Source: Rhizophagus clarus (taxonomy: Eukaryota; Glomeromycota; Glomeromycetes; Glomerales; Glomeraceae). Taken from it: a stretch of DNA of 64,000 bases. The position numbers were made by a program, and so were the translations under genes. The stretch is from positions 372,001 to 436,000 of the forward strand of contig BLAL01000236.1 of NCBI GenBank assembly GCA_015698045.1, given 5' to 3'. The notes under the pieces are model-generated. The model saw only the letters and a program-made list of their open reading frames with translations, did no database searches and was not told the origin of the DNA. Every line of letters starts with the position of its first letter. Position 1 is the stretch's first letter. Below, piece after piece: positions 33,393-46,303 of the stretch.

Positions 33393-34008
33393 AATTTATT
33401 ATATACAACTAATTAAACATGAATACATCATGCGATAAAGGTATTTGGATAATGACCAGTGTGTCATAAATTTGGGTTGTTGGATACTCAAAAAAAACTA
33501 CTCTCAAGTTTTGTGTTTTAACCATTTTAATAAAATAATTTATCAAATGATTCGAAATTTATTTCTTCTACCGCCTATTCATCTTCCTCATCTTCAGCCT
33601 CTGTATTATCCTCTTCACATTTTAACATTTTTTTAAAATAAGAAAAATTTTATTTATTTGTCAATAGTAATAGTGTAATGCATAAATAAAAAAATAATAT
33701 TTAAATATCATTGAAATGTATAGTTCATTTAAATGCATCAATCAGCTATCATAATAATGTCTTAAAGTTTTATAAAGTTACTTAAGTACACGGTGAATAT
33801 ATTTATTTTTGGTAAAAATCAAGATTTTTTTTTTAAAGGATCGACACCAATTTAATAAAATCAAAATTTATTTTTACAAAAGTAAAAAACAAGAAAAATA
33901 TAAAACTTTATACTTTATTCTCATCAGATTTTTGCTCATCCTTTTCCTCCTTATCAACAACAAATTATGTCGACCGCAATTAAAGAGAAAAAATGCATCA
34001 TCAAATTA
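33393..34008. other. Intergenic; possible further kinase debris
   Basis: A few short open stretches occur around 33445-33640, without family resemblance that I can defend. The rest is A+T-rich. Confidence 0.3.
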
Positions 34009-34009
34009 T

Positions 34010-36374
34010 TTCTATATTATAAAATTGTAAATCAATTATACTTTATGTGCGGCAAATAGTGATGTCATATGTTACTTACCTTGTTTTTTCTTTTCTTCTT
34101 TTTTTTAGGTGTACTGACAGTATTGGATGAATTATTTTTAATTCTTTTATTAATTGTGAAATATTCACAATTAAGATATTCTAAATTAATTATCAGTTAT
34201 TAGCGTTAATACTGACAAGAATAATAAAAAAATAAAATTATTAACATTTATACCCTTAAAGTTAATAATAATGTTATCAATTTTACAATAACATTACCTT
34301 CACATGAGGTTAATGGTATTTCACTTTCATATAAAGTGAAGTAATGATTTATATCATTTGAATCTTTCATTAAAACATTTAAACGAATTGTTGTCCCTAA
34401 ATAAAAAATTAATATTATTAATAATAATTGCAATGATTATATAAATAATAGAAATATACAACAATAAATTTGCACTCCTAGTAAACAAAACTGATTTTTG
34501 GGAGGCAAACAAGAATTATAAATCCAAGATATCCCGTCATTACAATAATGCCAAAGTTTTAAATAATCGTCTTTTGTTTTTCGTATCGTGCAATAAACAC
34601 GAGAAGATTCTATGTATAAAAGTTCATATTTTTTTTTATAAAATAATGCAAACATTGTATCAGATTTATTTCCAATTTGAGAATAATCAGAAAAATTATT
34701 TTTTCTAAACTGACTTGCAATGCTCTGCATTTCCGCACTACAAAATAACAATTTAATAGATATAATGTTAAATACTCATTTACAAATAAATAAGTAAATT
34801 GTAATTGCTTACACAGTTAAATATGTATTATAACAATCAATCCCTTTGAGTGTGGCTTTAAGAATGGGATTGATTACATCTACAAAGTAAGTACCTTCGT
34901 TTAATATTTTTAGATTGTCTCCGTTCATCGAGTAAATTGGATTATTCCAAATTTCATTACTATAGATATATTTTAAATAAATGTTATTAAAATAACGATA
35001 ATAATCAATTAAATTTAAACATTATTTACAGCACTCGTAATATATCATCGATGACTTGCTTCTGTCTGAAAAGACTTTCTTTCCAACTTGAATCATGAAA
35101 AAATTTTTCAGGAGGATTTGAAAGTTCATTATTTTGAACATATTCGTTCGAGAATTGAACGCATTTTATATTAATTTCATCTCCTATTTTTGGTATATAT
35201 TGATTCTTTGGCCACTAATGTATTAATTAATATATTAATTAAGTAAATACTATTATACCGCAGGTTTAATAATATTATTTATAAATACAAAAATTGTCTT
35301 TGAGCTTCATCATTTAACGATTTTATTAACAACAAATTTTCATCAAGCACCTGACTCGCTATAGGATCTTTCCAAGAAAGATTCTTGATATCGATATTAG
35401 ATAATTTCACTAACACAGCATCACACAACTCAGTATCGATATCAGATTCAGGTGACTACAAAATAATTAATTATCTATATTGAATTAAATAGAATTTAGC
35501 ATCATCTTATTATCACTTACGGTAAGTTTTTTTTGTAACTCTTCAATATTTCTAGAAATAGGAATATTATTAGACCCATTTTCATCTTGAGAACTCTATA
35601 AATAAAAGAAATAAAAGGTTAAAAATCTTAATATTATATTTTTCAAAAATATTAACAATGTGTAAAATACCTCATTATAAGAAAAAGCGCCTATTTCATT
35701 TAAGCTTTTTACAGCTTTATATCCATAATTTAACTAACAATTAATAAATATAATATAATGTTAGATACAGTATTTATCAATTTATCATATATAATACTAT
35801 AAAATACTACGACTCATATATATACGCTAGTATAACAATCATGCTCTATTCTGACCTCAAATACATAAACTATCAATGCGCTATTTGGTCGTCAAAAGTC
35901 ATCATGAAATACACGTTCACATAAAGTCAATAGTCACAATTAATCATGATTACTCTATTTCGACCTCAAATACATAAACAATCAATGCACTAGTTGGTCG
36001 TCAAAAGTCATCATGAAATACACGCCAATAGTCACAATTAATTACTATTTGGTCTTCAAAAGCCATCAAGAAATAAAAGCTCATATAAATTCAAAATAAG
36101 CATCATGTTTAAAATCATAATCACATTATATTTACTAAAGTAATGACAAATACACTATACATGTATTATAAAACAATTTGTAAATAATATTCTTGCGTTC
36201 CTCATCATGAATCTTTAATAATGCAAGGTCTAGTGCTCTCTTTACTTCCAATTGTGTGAATTCAAAAGTAGGAAATTCAGCTGAAAGTTTTGTTACTAAC
36301 TGATAAACTATTGTATATTCTGAAATAATACAAAGTTTAGCAGAAAGTAAGAAATTTTTAACGTATTTCACCAT
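34010..36374 (-). CDS. Multi-exon gene of an expanded fungal family of unknown function
   Basis: Exons are visible on the minus strand at about 36374-36160, 35739-35672, 35595-35521, 35457-35290, 35216-35033, 34957-34817, 34745 to about 34490, 34408-34255 and 34175-34085, with GT-AG borders. Key stretches are NPPEKFF then DSSWKESLFRQKQVIDDILR, GTYFVDVINPILKATLKG, KKYELLYIESSRVYC, KLWHYCNDGISWIYNS, TTIRLNVLMKD and RNILIVNISQL, followed by a Lys-rich tail. In the intact form, the pattern D..F....(K)KYELLYIESSR could be a degenerate PD-(D/E)XK-like core; that is inference. A 1-base frameshift in the T run near 35100 (between EKFF and HDSS) suggests this copy may be inactive. From memory this family is abundant in Rhizophagus. 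Confidence 0.5.
35840..36085. repeat. Intronic tandem repeat of about 100 bp
   Basis: Units starting near 35843, 35951 and 36046 share CTATTTGGTCGTCAAAAG, TCATCATGAAATACACG and AATAGTCACAATTAAT. They lie in the first long intron of the 34.0-36.4 kb gene. Confidence 0.6.
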
Positions 36375-36683
36375 TTTCGTAAAAAAAATAGACGAAAAGC
36401 TGAGTCAAGATACTATTTTTACGCGTCGCATCATAATAAATTTTTTGAAGTTACGTGGGATGGCTGCGTTTTTAATTACCCCAAGAACCTAGAAGTTAGA
36501 TAAATAAACAGGGGAGGCCAACTTAAGGTTACACAGACTGATAAATAAATTGACACTCAATAAAATCAGTTACACAAACAAATTTTCATATTAAATTGCG
36601 CAAAAATTTTAATTTTTTCAACGCGTATACCTGGAAGAGCAGCTGATCTAAAAAGTTAAGGTTGTATATGCTAAATCTATATA

Positions 36684-36714
36684 GGCGAAGTTTTTTTATA
36701 CAAATTGGACCACT
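36684..36714 (-). promoter_or_regulatory. Candidate promoter motif shared with the CACTA TnpA-like gene
   Basis: The minus strand reads AGTGGTCCAATTTG, TATAAAAAAACTTCGCC. It lies about 310-340 bases upstream of the ATG at 36374, so it is probably the TATA region or part of a 5' leader. Confidence 0.3.
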
Positions 36715-36769
36715 GGTTCCTTTGTTATTAGTTTTATATGTTTTTTATTACTTAGTAGTAAAAAGTGAA

Positions 36770-37030
36770 ATAATATCTTCTTTTTTTTGAGATTTCAATA
36801 AGTTTGTACTAAATATTTTTATGTAAAACGTTTTAAAATAGCATTTTCTTCTTTTATTATATATTATTTTCAAGCAGTTAATAAAATTTTATATGTTTTT
36901 AAGGTATTTCAAACAGCTGATCCAAAAACCCCTAGCAAGAACTAGAGATATGATCCGGTCAAATCCAGATGATCCAGATTGCATTTGGTCAAAAACATAG
37001 GATCTGTACTTAGATCCTTATTTGTTCAAA
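36770..37030. repeat. Dispersed segment shared with 51740-51915, followed by a hAT-like end
   Basis: 36790-36960 is similar to 51760-51915 in the same orientation (TTCTTTTATTAT, TTTTCAA, TTAATAAAATTTT, GAGGTATTT), ending in both at GAACTAGAGAT. Here TAGAGATATGATCCGGTCAA follows, an end typical of hAT elements, which suits the hAT relic next to it. Confidence 0.4.
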
Positions 37031-37270
37031 AAAAAAAAATTCTTCCGTATATATTGTATAGAGGATTCTCAAATTTGACAATGTAATACAAGTCACAGGA
37101 TGCAAATAATAAAAATTTTACGTACACGCTTTATTATTTTATTATTTTAAAAATTTATATTGTTAATTTGTATTTATTATCATATTACCGGTAATTGTAT
37201 ATATTACATTATATTAGTTTTTTGGTGAGGATGGTTTGTGAATTGTATCCAAAATATTGTAATTTCTTCT

Positions 37271-38328
37271 CTAAAACATTATTTTTTTAAAAAATTCTGG
37301 ACTGATACGTGTTCTCTTAGGACCCATTAAATTTCCACAATCTGAAAACAGTCTCTCACTTGGAGTTGAGGTAGCTGATACTGAAAGATAAGCACGTGCC
37401 AATTCACTCAATATTGGAAATTTTCTTTGTTAATTTTCCACCAGGAAAAAGGATCAATATTAAATAGTATTTGTGGAATAGCAAGATATTCATCAAGTTC
37501 ATTTCGGTTATTAGCAGGTGATGGTCGATTAAAAATATTAAAAAGGGTTGATTGATAAAGTGTAGAAAATGGTGTAGGACCAAGAAAAGGAGTGGTAATC
37601 GTAGTAGGTGTAGGGAAAGGAGAGGACTATGAATGTGATGACATACTAAGTTTCATCTTCCTATACTTGTTTTATAAAGAGTTCAGAGTTTCTCCATTTC
37701 ATACGGTGCAAAATCAAGCTTTTTAATCCGAGGATCAAGAATTGATGGTAGGTATGATATTTCACGTTCATTTTTCCAATAAAAGAGCATTGCTTGATAT
37801 AATGTATCCTTTACTTTTTTTAGAACTCCTGAGGTTTGCATGGGCTGATTTAAATCTACATTTTTTTGATGCTCATTGGTATTTTTTTCATTATTAGGAT
37901 TATTTGGATTATCTTGATCTTCATTCCATTCAAAGACATCTTCCAAATTTTCGATATTAATATTCATTATATTTTCATTAGGTTCATCAGGTTTAAGCTT
38001 GTTAATGATTTCAGTTATCAAAGGTTTCATAATACTGTGAGTAGAATAATTACTACCTCCAAGATACCGGATTGCTTCTTCAAAAGGTCCTAAGATAGGA
38101 ATTAAATTACGGAGTAAGTCCCATTCATCATTTGTTAGCATCACTTTGGTTAATCTTTAAGAATCCTTTTTTGAGTCTTGATCAGTTTCTTCAGCTAGAT
38201 TAGCTTCAAGTGTACGAATATATCCTTTTAATTCTTAAAAGTTAACACCAAGCTAAGTAACTGGAATTCCAACGGGTTGGGACATCAGCAATAACATGCC
38301 TTAAATATTTTGCTGTTTTTCCCGCATC
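37271..38328 (-). pseudogene. hAT transposase relic, C-terminal half
   Basis: Order on the minus strand: TAKYLRHVIADVPTRWNSSY (38328 onwards), ELKGYIRTLEANLAEE, then NDEWDLLRNLIPILGPFEEA, IRYLGGSNYSTHSIM, YWKNEREISYLPSILDPRIK, and the hATC dimerisation region SVSATSTPSERLFSDCGNLM up to the stop at 37271. At least two frameshifts (near 38250 and 37430) and a stop at 38157 are needed. The BED finger and first catalytic Asp are missing. The 3' terminal repeat is probably at 36953. Confidence 0.7.
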
Positions 38329-38339
38329 CTAAATTATAT

Positions 38340-38940
38340 AATATAAATTAATATTTGAAAAGACTATGTAAATTATAATTTGATATTAACGAATCGTTTG
38401 GAATAGGAGTTATATAATGAATTCATTCTATACTGAACAAAAATTGCTGAAACATTAGATTTGTTATATTTAGAGGTGACTATAGTATGATTATTATTGA
38501 CACAGTTCTAAAGGTATTTTTATTTTTAAATAGTTCTTTTTTTTTTGGCTATTGGTTTAATTTATCAATTTTGTGTTTACAATTCTTGACATTATTAATA
38601 AAACTGCATAATAAAAATAAAAACAAAATCAGATGCTATGATCAAATCCATGCTATGCTTAACATGTATGTCTAGTAGTATAGCTTAGTTTAGTATACAG
38701 GATTAATTTGTTATCCAATTACTATTAATAAAGTGTATACGCAATCAACGCCTTTAAAGCATAAAAAAAAAAATAAAAAATAAAAACAAAAAAATGTAAC
38801 TTAATATTGTATTAAATGTTGAATAAATTTATATTCAAAAATTAAGTTTATTTTAAATATATTTAGATATTAAATAATAGAATAAATTTGTTATAAACTA
38901 ATTGATTTTGTTAAAATCTGATAATTTAGACATTTTAATA
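38340..38940. other. Intergenic A+T-rich sequence
   Basis: I see no gene. The missing 5' half of the hAT relic is not here. Confidence 0.4.
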
Positions 38941-38941
38941 A

Positions 38942-39328
38942 TTAAAATAACTTAGATGAATTTTTGCTTATTTCATATTTATGATTATTACTTTTTGAAA
39001 ATTTAGGACTGATTTCTTTTTTATGAGATAAGTTTAGTATATTAGCGATAAGTTCTTTGAGATTATCATTATCATCTACACTTTCATTCTCCTTTATAAT
39101 GATCGCTGTACCAAAAACATTTGATTTTAAATCAGTTATATTTTTAAAAAATTTATTTTCTGTACTATCATAACAGGCATAACTTTTGTATAATAATATG
39201 TAATTTTTGTAAATATTTTCTTTAATATATTCGTCATTACAGATACTTAAATTTGCTTTTTTTTTGTGATCAATTTTTCCATTTACATAAATCACCCAAA
39301 CATAATAATCTTTCATCAAGTTTTGCAT
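38942..39328 (-). CDS. Hypothetical protein, 128 residues
   Basis: A single open frame from ATG at 39326-39328 (MQNLMKDYYVWVIYVNGK...) to TAA at 38942. It has a mixed Lys/Asp/Asn composition with Tyr-rich segments (YKNYILLYKSYACYD) and a Ser/Lys tail. No signal peptide or domain recognised. It could be a lineage-specific gene or a chance frame; balanced residue usage favours a real one. Confidence 0.4.
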   Translation of the reverse strand: MQNLMKDYYVWVIYVNGKIDHKKKANLSICNDEYIKENIYKNYILLYKSYACYDSTENKFFKNITDLKSNVFGTAIIIKENESVDDNDNLKELIANILNLSHKKEISPKFSKSNNHKYEISKNSSKLF

Positions 39329-40440
39329 GTTTGATAATTATGTTAATACTAATTTCATAAATATTTATATAAAATAAATAATACAATTGATATTTTGATA
39401 AAAATTACTGATACTAATAAATTAAACCAACATAATATAGTAAATACACAATAGTTAATATAATAATTTTTTTATATTTGCAAATATTATATTTCATTTA
39501 CAATAATATCATTAAATGAAAAATACTGCTTTAACAACTAGTAACAATTCATATTTATTAACGAAAAAATTGTAATTTTAACAAATATTGTATTAATTTG
39601 TACTTGCAATTATTATCCAGTTTTTTTAATGAGTTGTAATTAGTATAATGTATAATGAATATAAAAAATGGTATTGTTCATTAGAGTGTATGTATGCAAA
39701 AAAATAATTTTCACATTAAAAATTAAAATAAACACTTTATAATACAGTATAATAATTGGCTAAAAATATTTTATATGAACTTTTGATATTTTCGCTATTT
39801 TAAAAAATCTTATAGAAAGAATAATTCTACTTCAGTTTGAAAATTAATTCGAAAGCTCTAAGAAGCTTTTTTATTGAGTTAATATAAATTTGTTAAACAA
39901 AATCTTTTTCTTTTCTAATTAGCATGCACTTTACTAAATTTTAATTGAAAATATATAATTAAGTATTTCGTTATAAGAAGAAGTAAGTAAATTAAAGCAA
40001 AATTAGATAAATAACTCTAATTTATCTTAAGACAAGTCATTTATCATATTTTTGCTAATTTTTCTATCTTTTGATTTTTTCTATTCGTGACAAATTAAGT
40101 GAATCTTATTAGATTGTTTTGTGTGAGAAGCAATACAGTTGACACGAATTTTGATATAACGAATTTCTTCAGTGTTACTGACTAACATCAGAAAATTCTC
40201 ATATATAACAAAGATTTTACAGATAAATTTTAAAATAAAGGGCAATTTGATGTTGGATTTCATGAAATTCTTCTAAAATAAGCAATTTTACTATTTTAAT
40301 CCATTTTATAAAAGATAAGTAATTTATAATTTGCAGTTTCCTTTGCTTGATATTTTACAAATATATTGATTTTTTATATTTTACCGCATTATACCAAATC
40401 TTTCCACTACACTGAATAATTCGTTATAGCATTAATGAGC
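39329..40440. other. Intergenic with pogo-like fragments
   Basis: GATATAACGAATTTCTTCAG at 40155 and TTCGTTATAAGAAG near 39968 look like decayed pieces of pogo terminal sequence. The 60-residue frame at 40081-40263 has no support. Confidence 0.3.
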
Positions 40441-40550
40441 TTTCTTATAACGAATAACTGATCTGCTTAGACGTCTACTTCGTTATATCCAGGGCCGACT
40501 GTATTTTTTTTTATTTTTATCTGGCGTACAAATATCCAGGGCCGACTGTA
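40440..40550. mobile_element. Two decayed pogo-type terminal repeats next to TA sites
   Basis: TTCGTTATATCCAGGGCCG followed by ACTG ends at 40501 before TA, and ATATCCAGGGCCGACTG ends at 40548 before TA. CAGTCGGCCCTGGATATAAC is a classical pogo/Tigger end. The opposite ends are not identifiable. Confidence 0.5.
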
Positions 40551-40964
40551 TAATGTTTGTTTTCAGCAGCTTTTTAATTAAGCTTTCCATGTGACGTTGA
40601 TTAAGCGGATATAACAATTTTAAGATAATTCATTTTAATTATAGGAAATCAGATAACAAAAATTACGTTTAATTTAAGTGATCTGTAAACAAATAAATAA
40701 ATCCTCCAATTCAATCATCGACCAACTTAATATCCACGAATCAATAATTGGCACACCAATAGTATAAAACAGAATTGAATTATTCGTATCACATTAACCA
40801 AATTGAATTTTAATATTAAAATATGCAGTGTTTAGATTTCCAAATTTATATCCAAACAAAAAAAACATAAATAGTAAAAAATAAAAATAGTTATTAAGTT
40901 TTAATAAGTAATAAATTAATAAAATAATCAATCAATCACATATAAAATAAACCAGATGATGCAG

Positions 40965-43215
40965 AAATACCAATTCTTTTCACTTACATTGATTGCCTCA
41001 CTCATATTTTTTAATTTAAACGATCATATATATCTATGAATAGAATTTCACATCAGAAGCGAAATGTGAAAAATTATAAGCAATAAATGTATAAAATTAT
41101 CAGTCATTGACGTATAAAACAACCCTCCTAATGCAGCAATAACAATGCTTTTCACTCACTTAGATTGCCTCACTCTTTTTTTACTAATCTAAATGGTCAT
41201 CTGAATATAAAGCTAAAATTTCACATCAGAAACGAAATGTGAAAAATTCTAAGCAATAAATGTATAAATAAAATATGTCATTCAAGTAAAAGATGACCTG
41301 TTTAATGCAGAAATACTAGTGCTTTTTATTCACTTAGATTGCCTCACACTTTTTTTTTTAATCTAAACGTTCATCAAAATCTAAGCCAAAAATTCCATGT
41401 CAGAAGTAAAATGTGAAAAATTCTAAGCAATAAATGTATAGAATAATCAGTCATTGACGTATTAAACGACCCTCCTAATGCAGCAACACCAATACTTTTC
41501 ACTCATTTAGATTGCCTCACTCTTTTTTTTTTAATCTAAACGTTCATCATAATCTAAGCCAAGAATTCCATATCAGAAGCAAAATGTGAAAAATTCTAAG
41601 CAATAGATGTATAAAATAATCAGTCATTGACGTACAAAATGACCCTTCTAATGCAGCAACACCAATACTTTTTACTCACTTAGATTGCCTCACTTTTTTT
41701 TTTTTAAACTAAACGTTCATCAGAATCTAAGCCAAGAATTCCATATCAAAAGCAAAATGTGAAAAATTCTAAGCACTAGATGTATAAAATAATCAGTCAT
41801 TAATGTACAAAATGACCCTCCTAATGCAGTAACACCAATACTTTTCACTCACTTAGATTGCCTCACTCTTTTTTTTTTAATCTAAACATTCATCAGAATC
41901 TAAGCCAAGAATTCCGTGTCAGAAGCGAAATGTAAAAAATTCTAAGCAATAGATGTATAAAATAATCAGTCATTCACGTATAAGACGACCTGCTTAATAC
42001 AGAAAGACTAATGATTTTTCACTCACTTAGATTGCCTCACCCTTTTTTTTAATCTAAACGGTTATCTGAATATAAAGCTAAAATTTCACATCAGAAACGA
42101 AATGTAAAAAATTCTAAGCAATAGATGTATAAAAAAAATATGTCATTCAAGTATAAGATGACCCGTTTAATGCAGAAACACTAATGCTTTTCACTCACTT
42201 AGATTGCCTCACACTTTTTTTTTTATCTAAACGTTCATCAGAATCTAAGCCAAGAATTCCATGTCAGAAGCGAAATGTGAAAAATTCTAAGCAATAGATG
42301 TATAGAATAATCAGTCATTAATATATTAAATGACCCTCCTAATGCAGCAACACTAATACTTTTCACTCACTTAGATTGCCTCACTCTTTTTTTTTTAATC
42401 TAAATGTTCATCATAATCTAAGCCAAGAATTCTATATCAGAAGCAAAATGTGAAAAATTCTAAGCAATAGATGTATAAAATAATCAGTCATTGACGTACA
42501 AAATGACCTTTCTAATGCAGTAACACCAATGCTTTTCACTCACTTAGATTGCCTCACACTTTTTTTTTTTATCTAAACGTTCATCAGAATCTAAGCCAAG
42601 AATTCCATGTCAGAAGCGAAATGTGAAAAATTCTAAGCAATAGATGTATAAAAAAAAATATCATTCACGTATAAGATGACCCGCTTAATGCAAAAACACT
42701 AATACTTTTCACTCACTTAGATTGCCTCACCCTTTTTTTTTAATCTAAACGTTCATCGTAATCTAAAGCTAAAATTCACATCATAGGTAAAATGTGAAAA
42801 ATTCTAAGCAATAGATGTATAAAATAATCAGTCATTGACGTATAAGATGACCTTCCTAATGCAGCAACACCAATGCTTTTTATCCACATAGATTGCCTCA
42901 CCCTTTTTTTTAATCTAAACGTTCCTCGGAATCTAAAGCTAAATTTCACATCATAGGTAAAATGTGAAAAATTCTAAGCAATAAATATATAAAATAATCA
43001 GTCATTAACATAGAAAATGACTCTCCTAATGTAACAACATCAATGCTTTTCGCTCACTTAGATTGCCTCACCCTTTTTTTTTTAATCTAAATGTTCATAG
43101 GAATCTAAGCACAAAATTTCACATCAGAAGCGAAATGTAAAAAATTCTAAGCAATAGATGTATAAAATAATCAGTAATTGACGAACAAGATGACTCTTCT
43201 GGTACTTTCCATGTA
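40965..43215 (+). repeat. Satellite array, unit about 175 bp, about 13 copies
   Basis: The landmark GATTGCCTCAC recurs near 40990, 41165, 41340, 41515, 41690, 41865, 42030, 42207, 42382, 42550, 42722, 42893 and 43068. Each unit has TTTTTTTTAATCTAAACG, TCAGAAGCGAAATGTGAAAA, ATTCTAAGCAATAGATG and CACTCACTTAGATTGCC. Two subtypes alternate irregularly, one with CCTCCTAATGCAGCAACACC and one with CCGCTTAATGCAGAAACAC. The array stops abruptly at about 43200, 40 bp before the hAT element. There is no coding frame and no CRISPR-like spacing. Confidence 0.9.
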
Positions 43216-43247
43216 TCATAATTTACCGTATCATTATCAAATTTCAG

Positions 43248-46150
43248 TAGGGAATTTAATTGCTTATAAATCTCTTAATCGATTAATTGATTATTTTAGG
43301 AGAAGTTGATCGATCAAAAATTGATTGGTCACGTTTCATCGACCAATTAATCGACTAAAACTAACAATCAGATATTATTCGATCAATTTGATCGATCAAT
43401 CAATTTAATAATCGTTTTTTCGCAAAAAAATATATGATATTTATATCCTATTAACATATTAATGTAATAATAAAAACAAAAATCAAATTTTAATATTAAC
43501 CGGTAAATAGTAATTATTTTATTATTAAAACGTATATATTATTTAAATGGATTGATGTATTCCATATTTCTCTTTAAAAAAAGTATTTCATTAACTGTTT
43601 CTGCTTTTAATCTATTCCTTTCAGAAGTTATTTGGTTACCGGCATCACTAAAAAGTCGTTCACTAGGAACAGAGGTAGCCAGAATTCCCAGATATTTACG
43701 CGCAACTTTAAACAAGGTTGGAAACTTTTCCCTATTATCAATCCACCATTTGAAAATATCGGTATTAGGAGAAGCTTGGGGCGTGCGAAAATTATCTAAA
43801 TATCGAGTTAATTCATTATCGGTTGATAAATGTATTTGAGGGCCAAATATCCTACTTGAAAAAGATTGAGATTGTGATTGAGATAATGGATAAATTTGTA
43901 TAGGTATGTCATTATCCTTATATTCTTCATATTCTGCATTCAATAAAAGTTTTGCTAGTTTAAGACCAACCGTACATTGTTTTAGATCTAGGATCTAATA
44001 AACTGGCTAATAAAGTAGAATTTGGTGGAATATTCCAATATTCAAAAAGAGTATCATAAATTCCTTTTTTGATTGAATTAATTATAGAATTAATATCATC
44101 ATCAGATGATAATGGTAAATATTCCGCAAATTCATCCTCAATCTCCAAATGTAAATTTTCTTCGTTATTTTCTTCGTTATTTTCTATTTTAATTAATGGT
44201 TAAATTAGTAATTATTATTAACATAATGTAATATGATATTTATTAGAAAATAAGTTAATATAATAATTGTTTACCATCACTATTTACCGAAATGTTTGGA
44301 TCTGGTGTATAATCAAATTTAAGTATTTGGATTGAAGAAAAAATTAAAGAAAGCGTGCAATATTTTTGACCTCCAAGAAACTGGGTAGCACTTTCAATTG
44401 GAGTTAATGTTTCAATTAACTTGTCAAGTAATTTCCATTCAAAATCACTTAACATTAATGCTGTTAATCGTTGATAATCTTTTCTTGCTTCATAATCTGT
44501 TTCCAAGCCAAGTGTAACACATAAACGGTTTATTGGTTTTTTTAATTCTTTTAACCGTTTCCAGAAAGCTAATTTTGATCCCCAACGTGTTGGTACCTCT
44601 GTAATTGTTCTAAGAATCTTTAATGGTTTGTTTTTTTCATGTTGATTGTTTTCATCAGCATTTTCATTATTTTCCACAGAAGGTGATAATCCAGTTTCAT
44701 TAGCTATTCGTTCTTCTTGTCTAATTATTTCTCTTTGAGCATCTTCTAACCTTTCTGTTTACTTAAGTGATTCAAAAAACTGGTTTAATTTTGCATATCT
44801 TTGAAGATATGGTTTTATTTGTTTTAATCCTTTAAGCACGCAAAGCTGAAGAGTATGTGCTGAGCATGCTACTCTACTTACACCATCCCATTCGTTAATT
44901 GCCTTAACCATATTACTCCCATTATCTGTTACTGCTACATTTACCTTCTTTTCTAATCCCAAAACCTTTAACTTTTCTTGAATAGTTTCGCGAATATGAG
45001 TTCCAGTATGTGGATGTGAAATTTTTTCTACGCATACCAATATATCACATAATTTCATTTCCTGAGTTAACCAATGACACGTTATACCAATATATCCAGT
45101 TTTAGCTCTTGAGGTCCAAAGATCAGTGGTAATAGAAGCATAAATGCAAGTTTCTTCAACGTAACTCTTCATTAATTCAACTGCTGTTTTATATCCACAT
45201 CCTATATCCCGTTTTAGAGTCGCATAACATGGTGGAATAAATGCTGGATTTATATTATTTATCATTCGCTTAAAACCTTTTCCTCGCACTGTATTAAAAG
45301 GTAATCCATCTGTAACGATCCAATCTGCTACTCCATTACGTAATTTTTGTTGTAATGGTTCCTTATACGGTGTAACTTTTTTAAATTGTTCATCAACTTT
45401 TAATTGCTAGTAATATATAAAATTTAAATCAATATATTTGCAAATCTGTTTTAATTATGTAAATCAATACGTACTTCAGATTTTTTTTCATATTTCTTAT
45501 GAACATTATTAATATGATATATCATAGTACTTGTTTGAGTTTTATAGACACAACTATATCCGCACTCATCACCGTTGTTATTATCAATATACCTGCAATA
45601 TGCACGACCATTTGTTTTAGCCTGAAAAAACTTTCATACAAAACTTGTTTTTCCAGTATTAGAAGTTCATTGTGGTTCTTGTTCTTCTTGTTCTTCTATT
45701 TGCATAATATTGCATTGTTTTTTAGATAAATGTGAAATTTCTTTTCTTTTAACACGCTTTTTTGAACCTGGAATACTTGCCATTTAAAAGTATATAATAT
45801 ATTTTTCACGATATTTTTCGCGTGTTTTAAAAGAAGCAAGATGGATAAGGAAATTTTAACACCAATAATATTGTAATATAAAATTACTTGCACATAGTTG
45901 ACAATTAAAGAAAGTAGAAATTCGCTTAATTTCCATAAATTGCAAATATATTTTTAATTTTTATTTGATCAACCAATATAAAATTTAAATGATTATATAT
46001 TTTAATCGATTAAGTTTGATAATTGATGATTGGTTAGCTTGATTGATTGTACATTTAGCCGATTATAATTAATTGGATTTAAAATCATATAATCGATGAT
46101 CGATCAAATTAATCAATCATCGATCATAATCAATATAATTAAATTCCCTA
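43248..46150 (-). mobile_element. hAT transposon with perfect 8-bp target duplication
   Basis: The ends TAGGGAATTTAATT are inverted at 43248 and 46150. The octamer AATTTCAG flanks both (43240-43247 and 46151-46158). Subterminal GATCGATCAATTAATCGA motifs occur on both sides (43270-43430 and 45960-46130). The interior carries one hAT transposase gene on the minus strand. Confidence 0.9.
43539..45783 (-). pseudogene. hAT transposase, nearly complete but with stops and one frameshift
   Basis: Three exons: 45783 to about 45476, 45406-44275 and 44183-43539. Exon one has a BED-type zinc finger (AYCRYI...ECGYSC...HINNVH) and TGA stops at codons 39 and 50 of the frame, the second probably from TGG (SFV*KFF). 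Exon two has ITTDLWTSRAKTGY (first Asp), VAVTDNGSNMVKAI (second Asp), CSAHTLQLCVLKGL and EVPTRWGSKL; TAA at 44759 follows FFESLK. Exon three has LASLLDPRSKTM, a 1-base shift near 43982, then the hATC dimerisation domain (FKWWIDNREKFPTL, SVPSERLFSDAGN). About 620 residues in all. The few lesions suggest recent inactivation. Confidence 0.85.
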
Positions 46151-46158
46151 AATTTCAG

Positions 46159-46303
46159 CTTAAAGTTCCAAGCTCGATGAGTGACTATCGGAGTTCTTTT
46201 TGGATGTTTTGGAGTAGTTTCTATTCTCTAATCTTATACATAATTGGGGTAAATATGAAAAAATTATAAAATTTCTGGTAAATTTGCACCATTGTTTTAT
46301 TGA
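46159..46303. other. Short spacer between the hAT element and the Cys-rich exon
   Basis: Nothing recognised. Confidence 0.3.

Noticed and set aside
40965..43215. CRISPR-like appearance of regularly spaced repeats
   Set aside because: Units are 175 bp and similar along their whole length; there are no unique spacers and the genome is eukaryotic.
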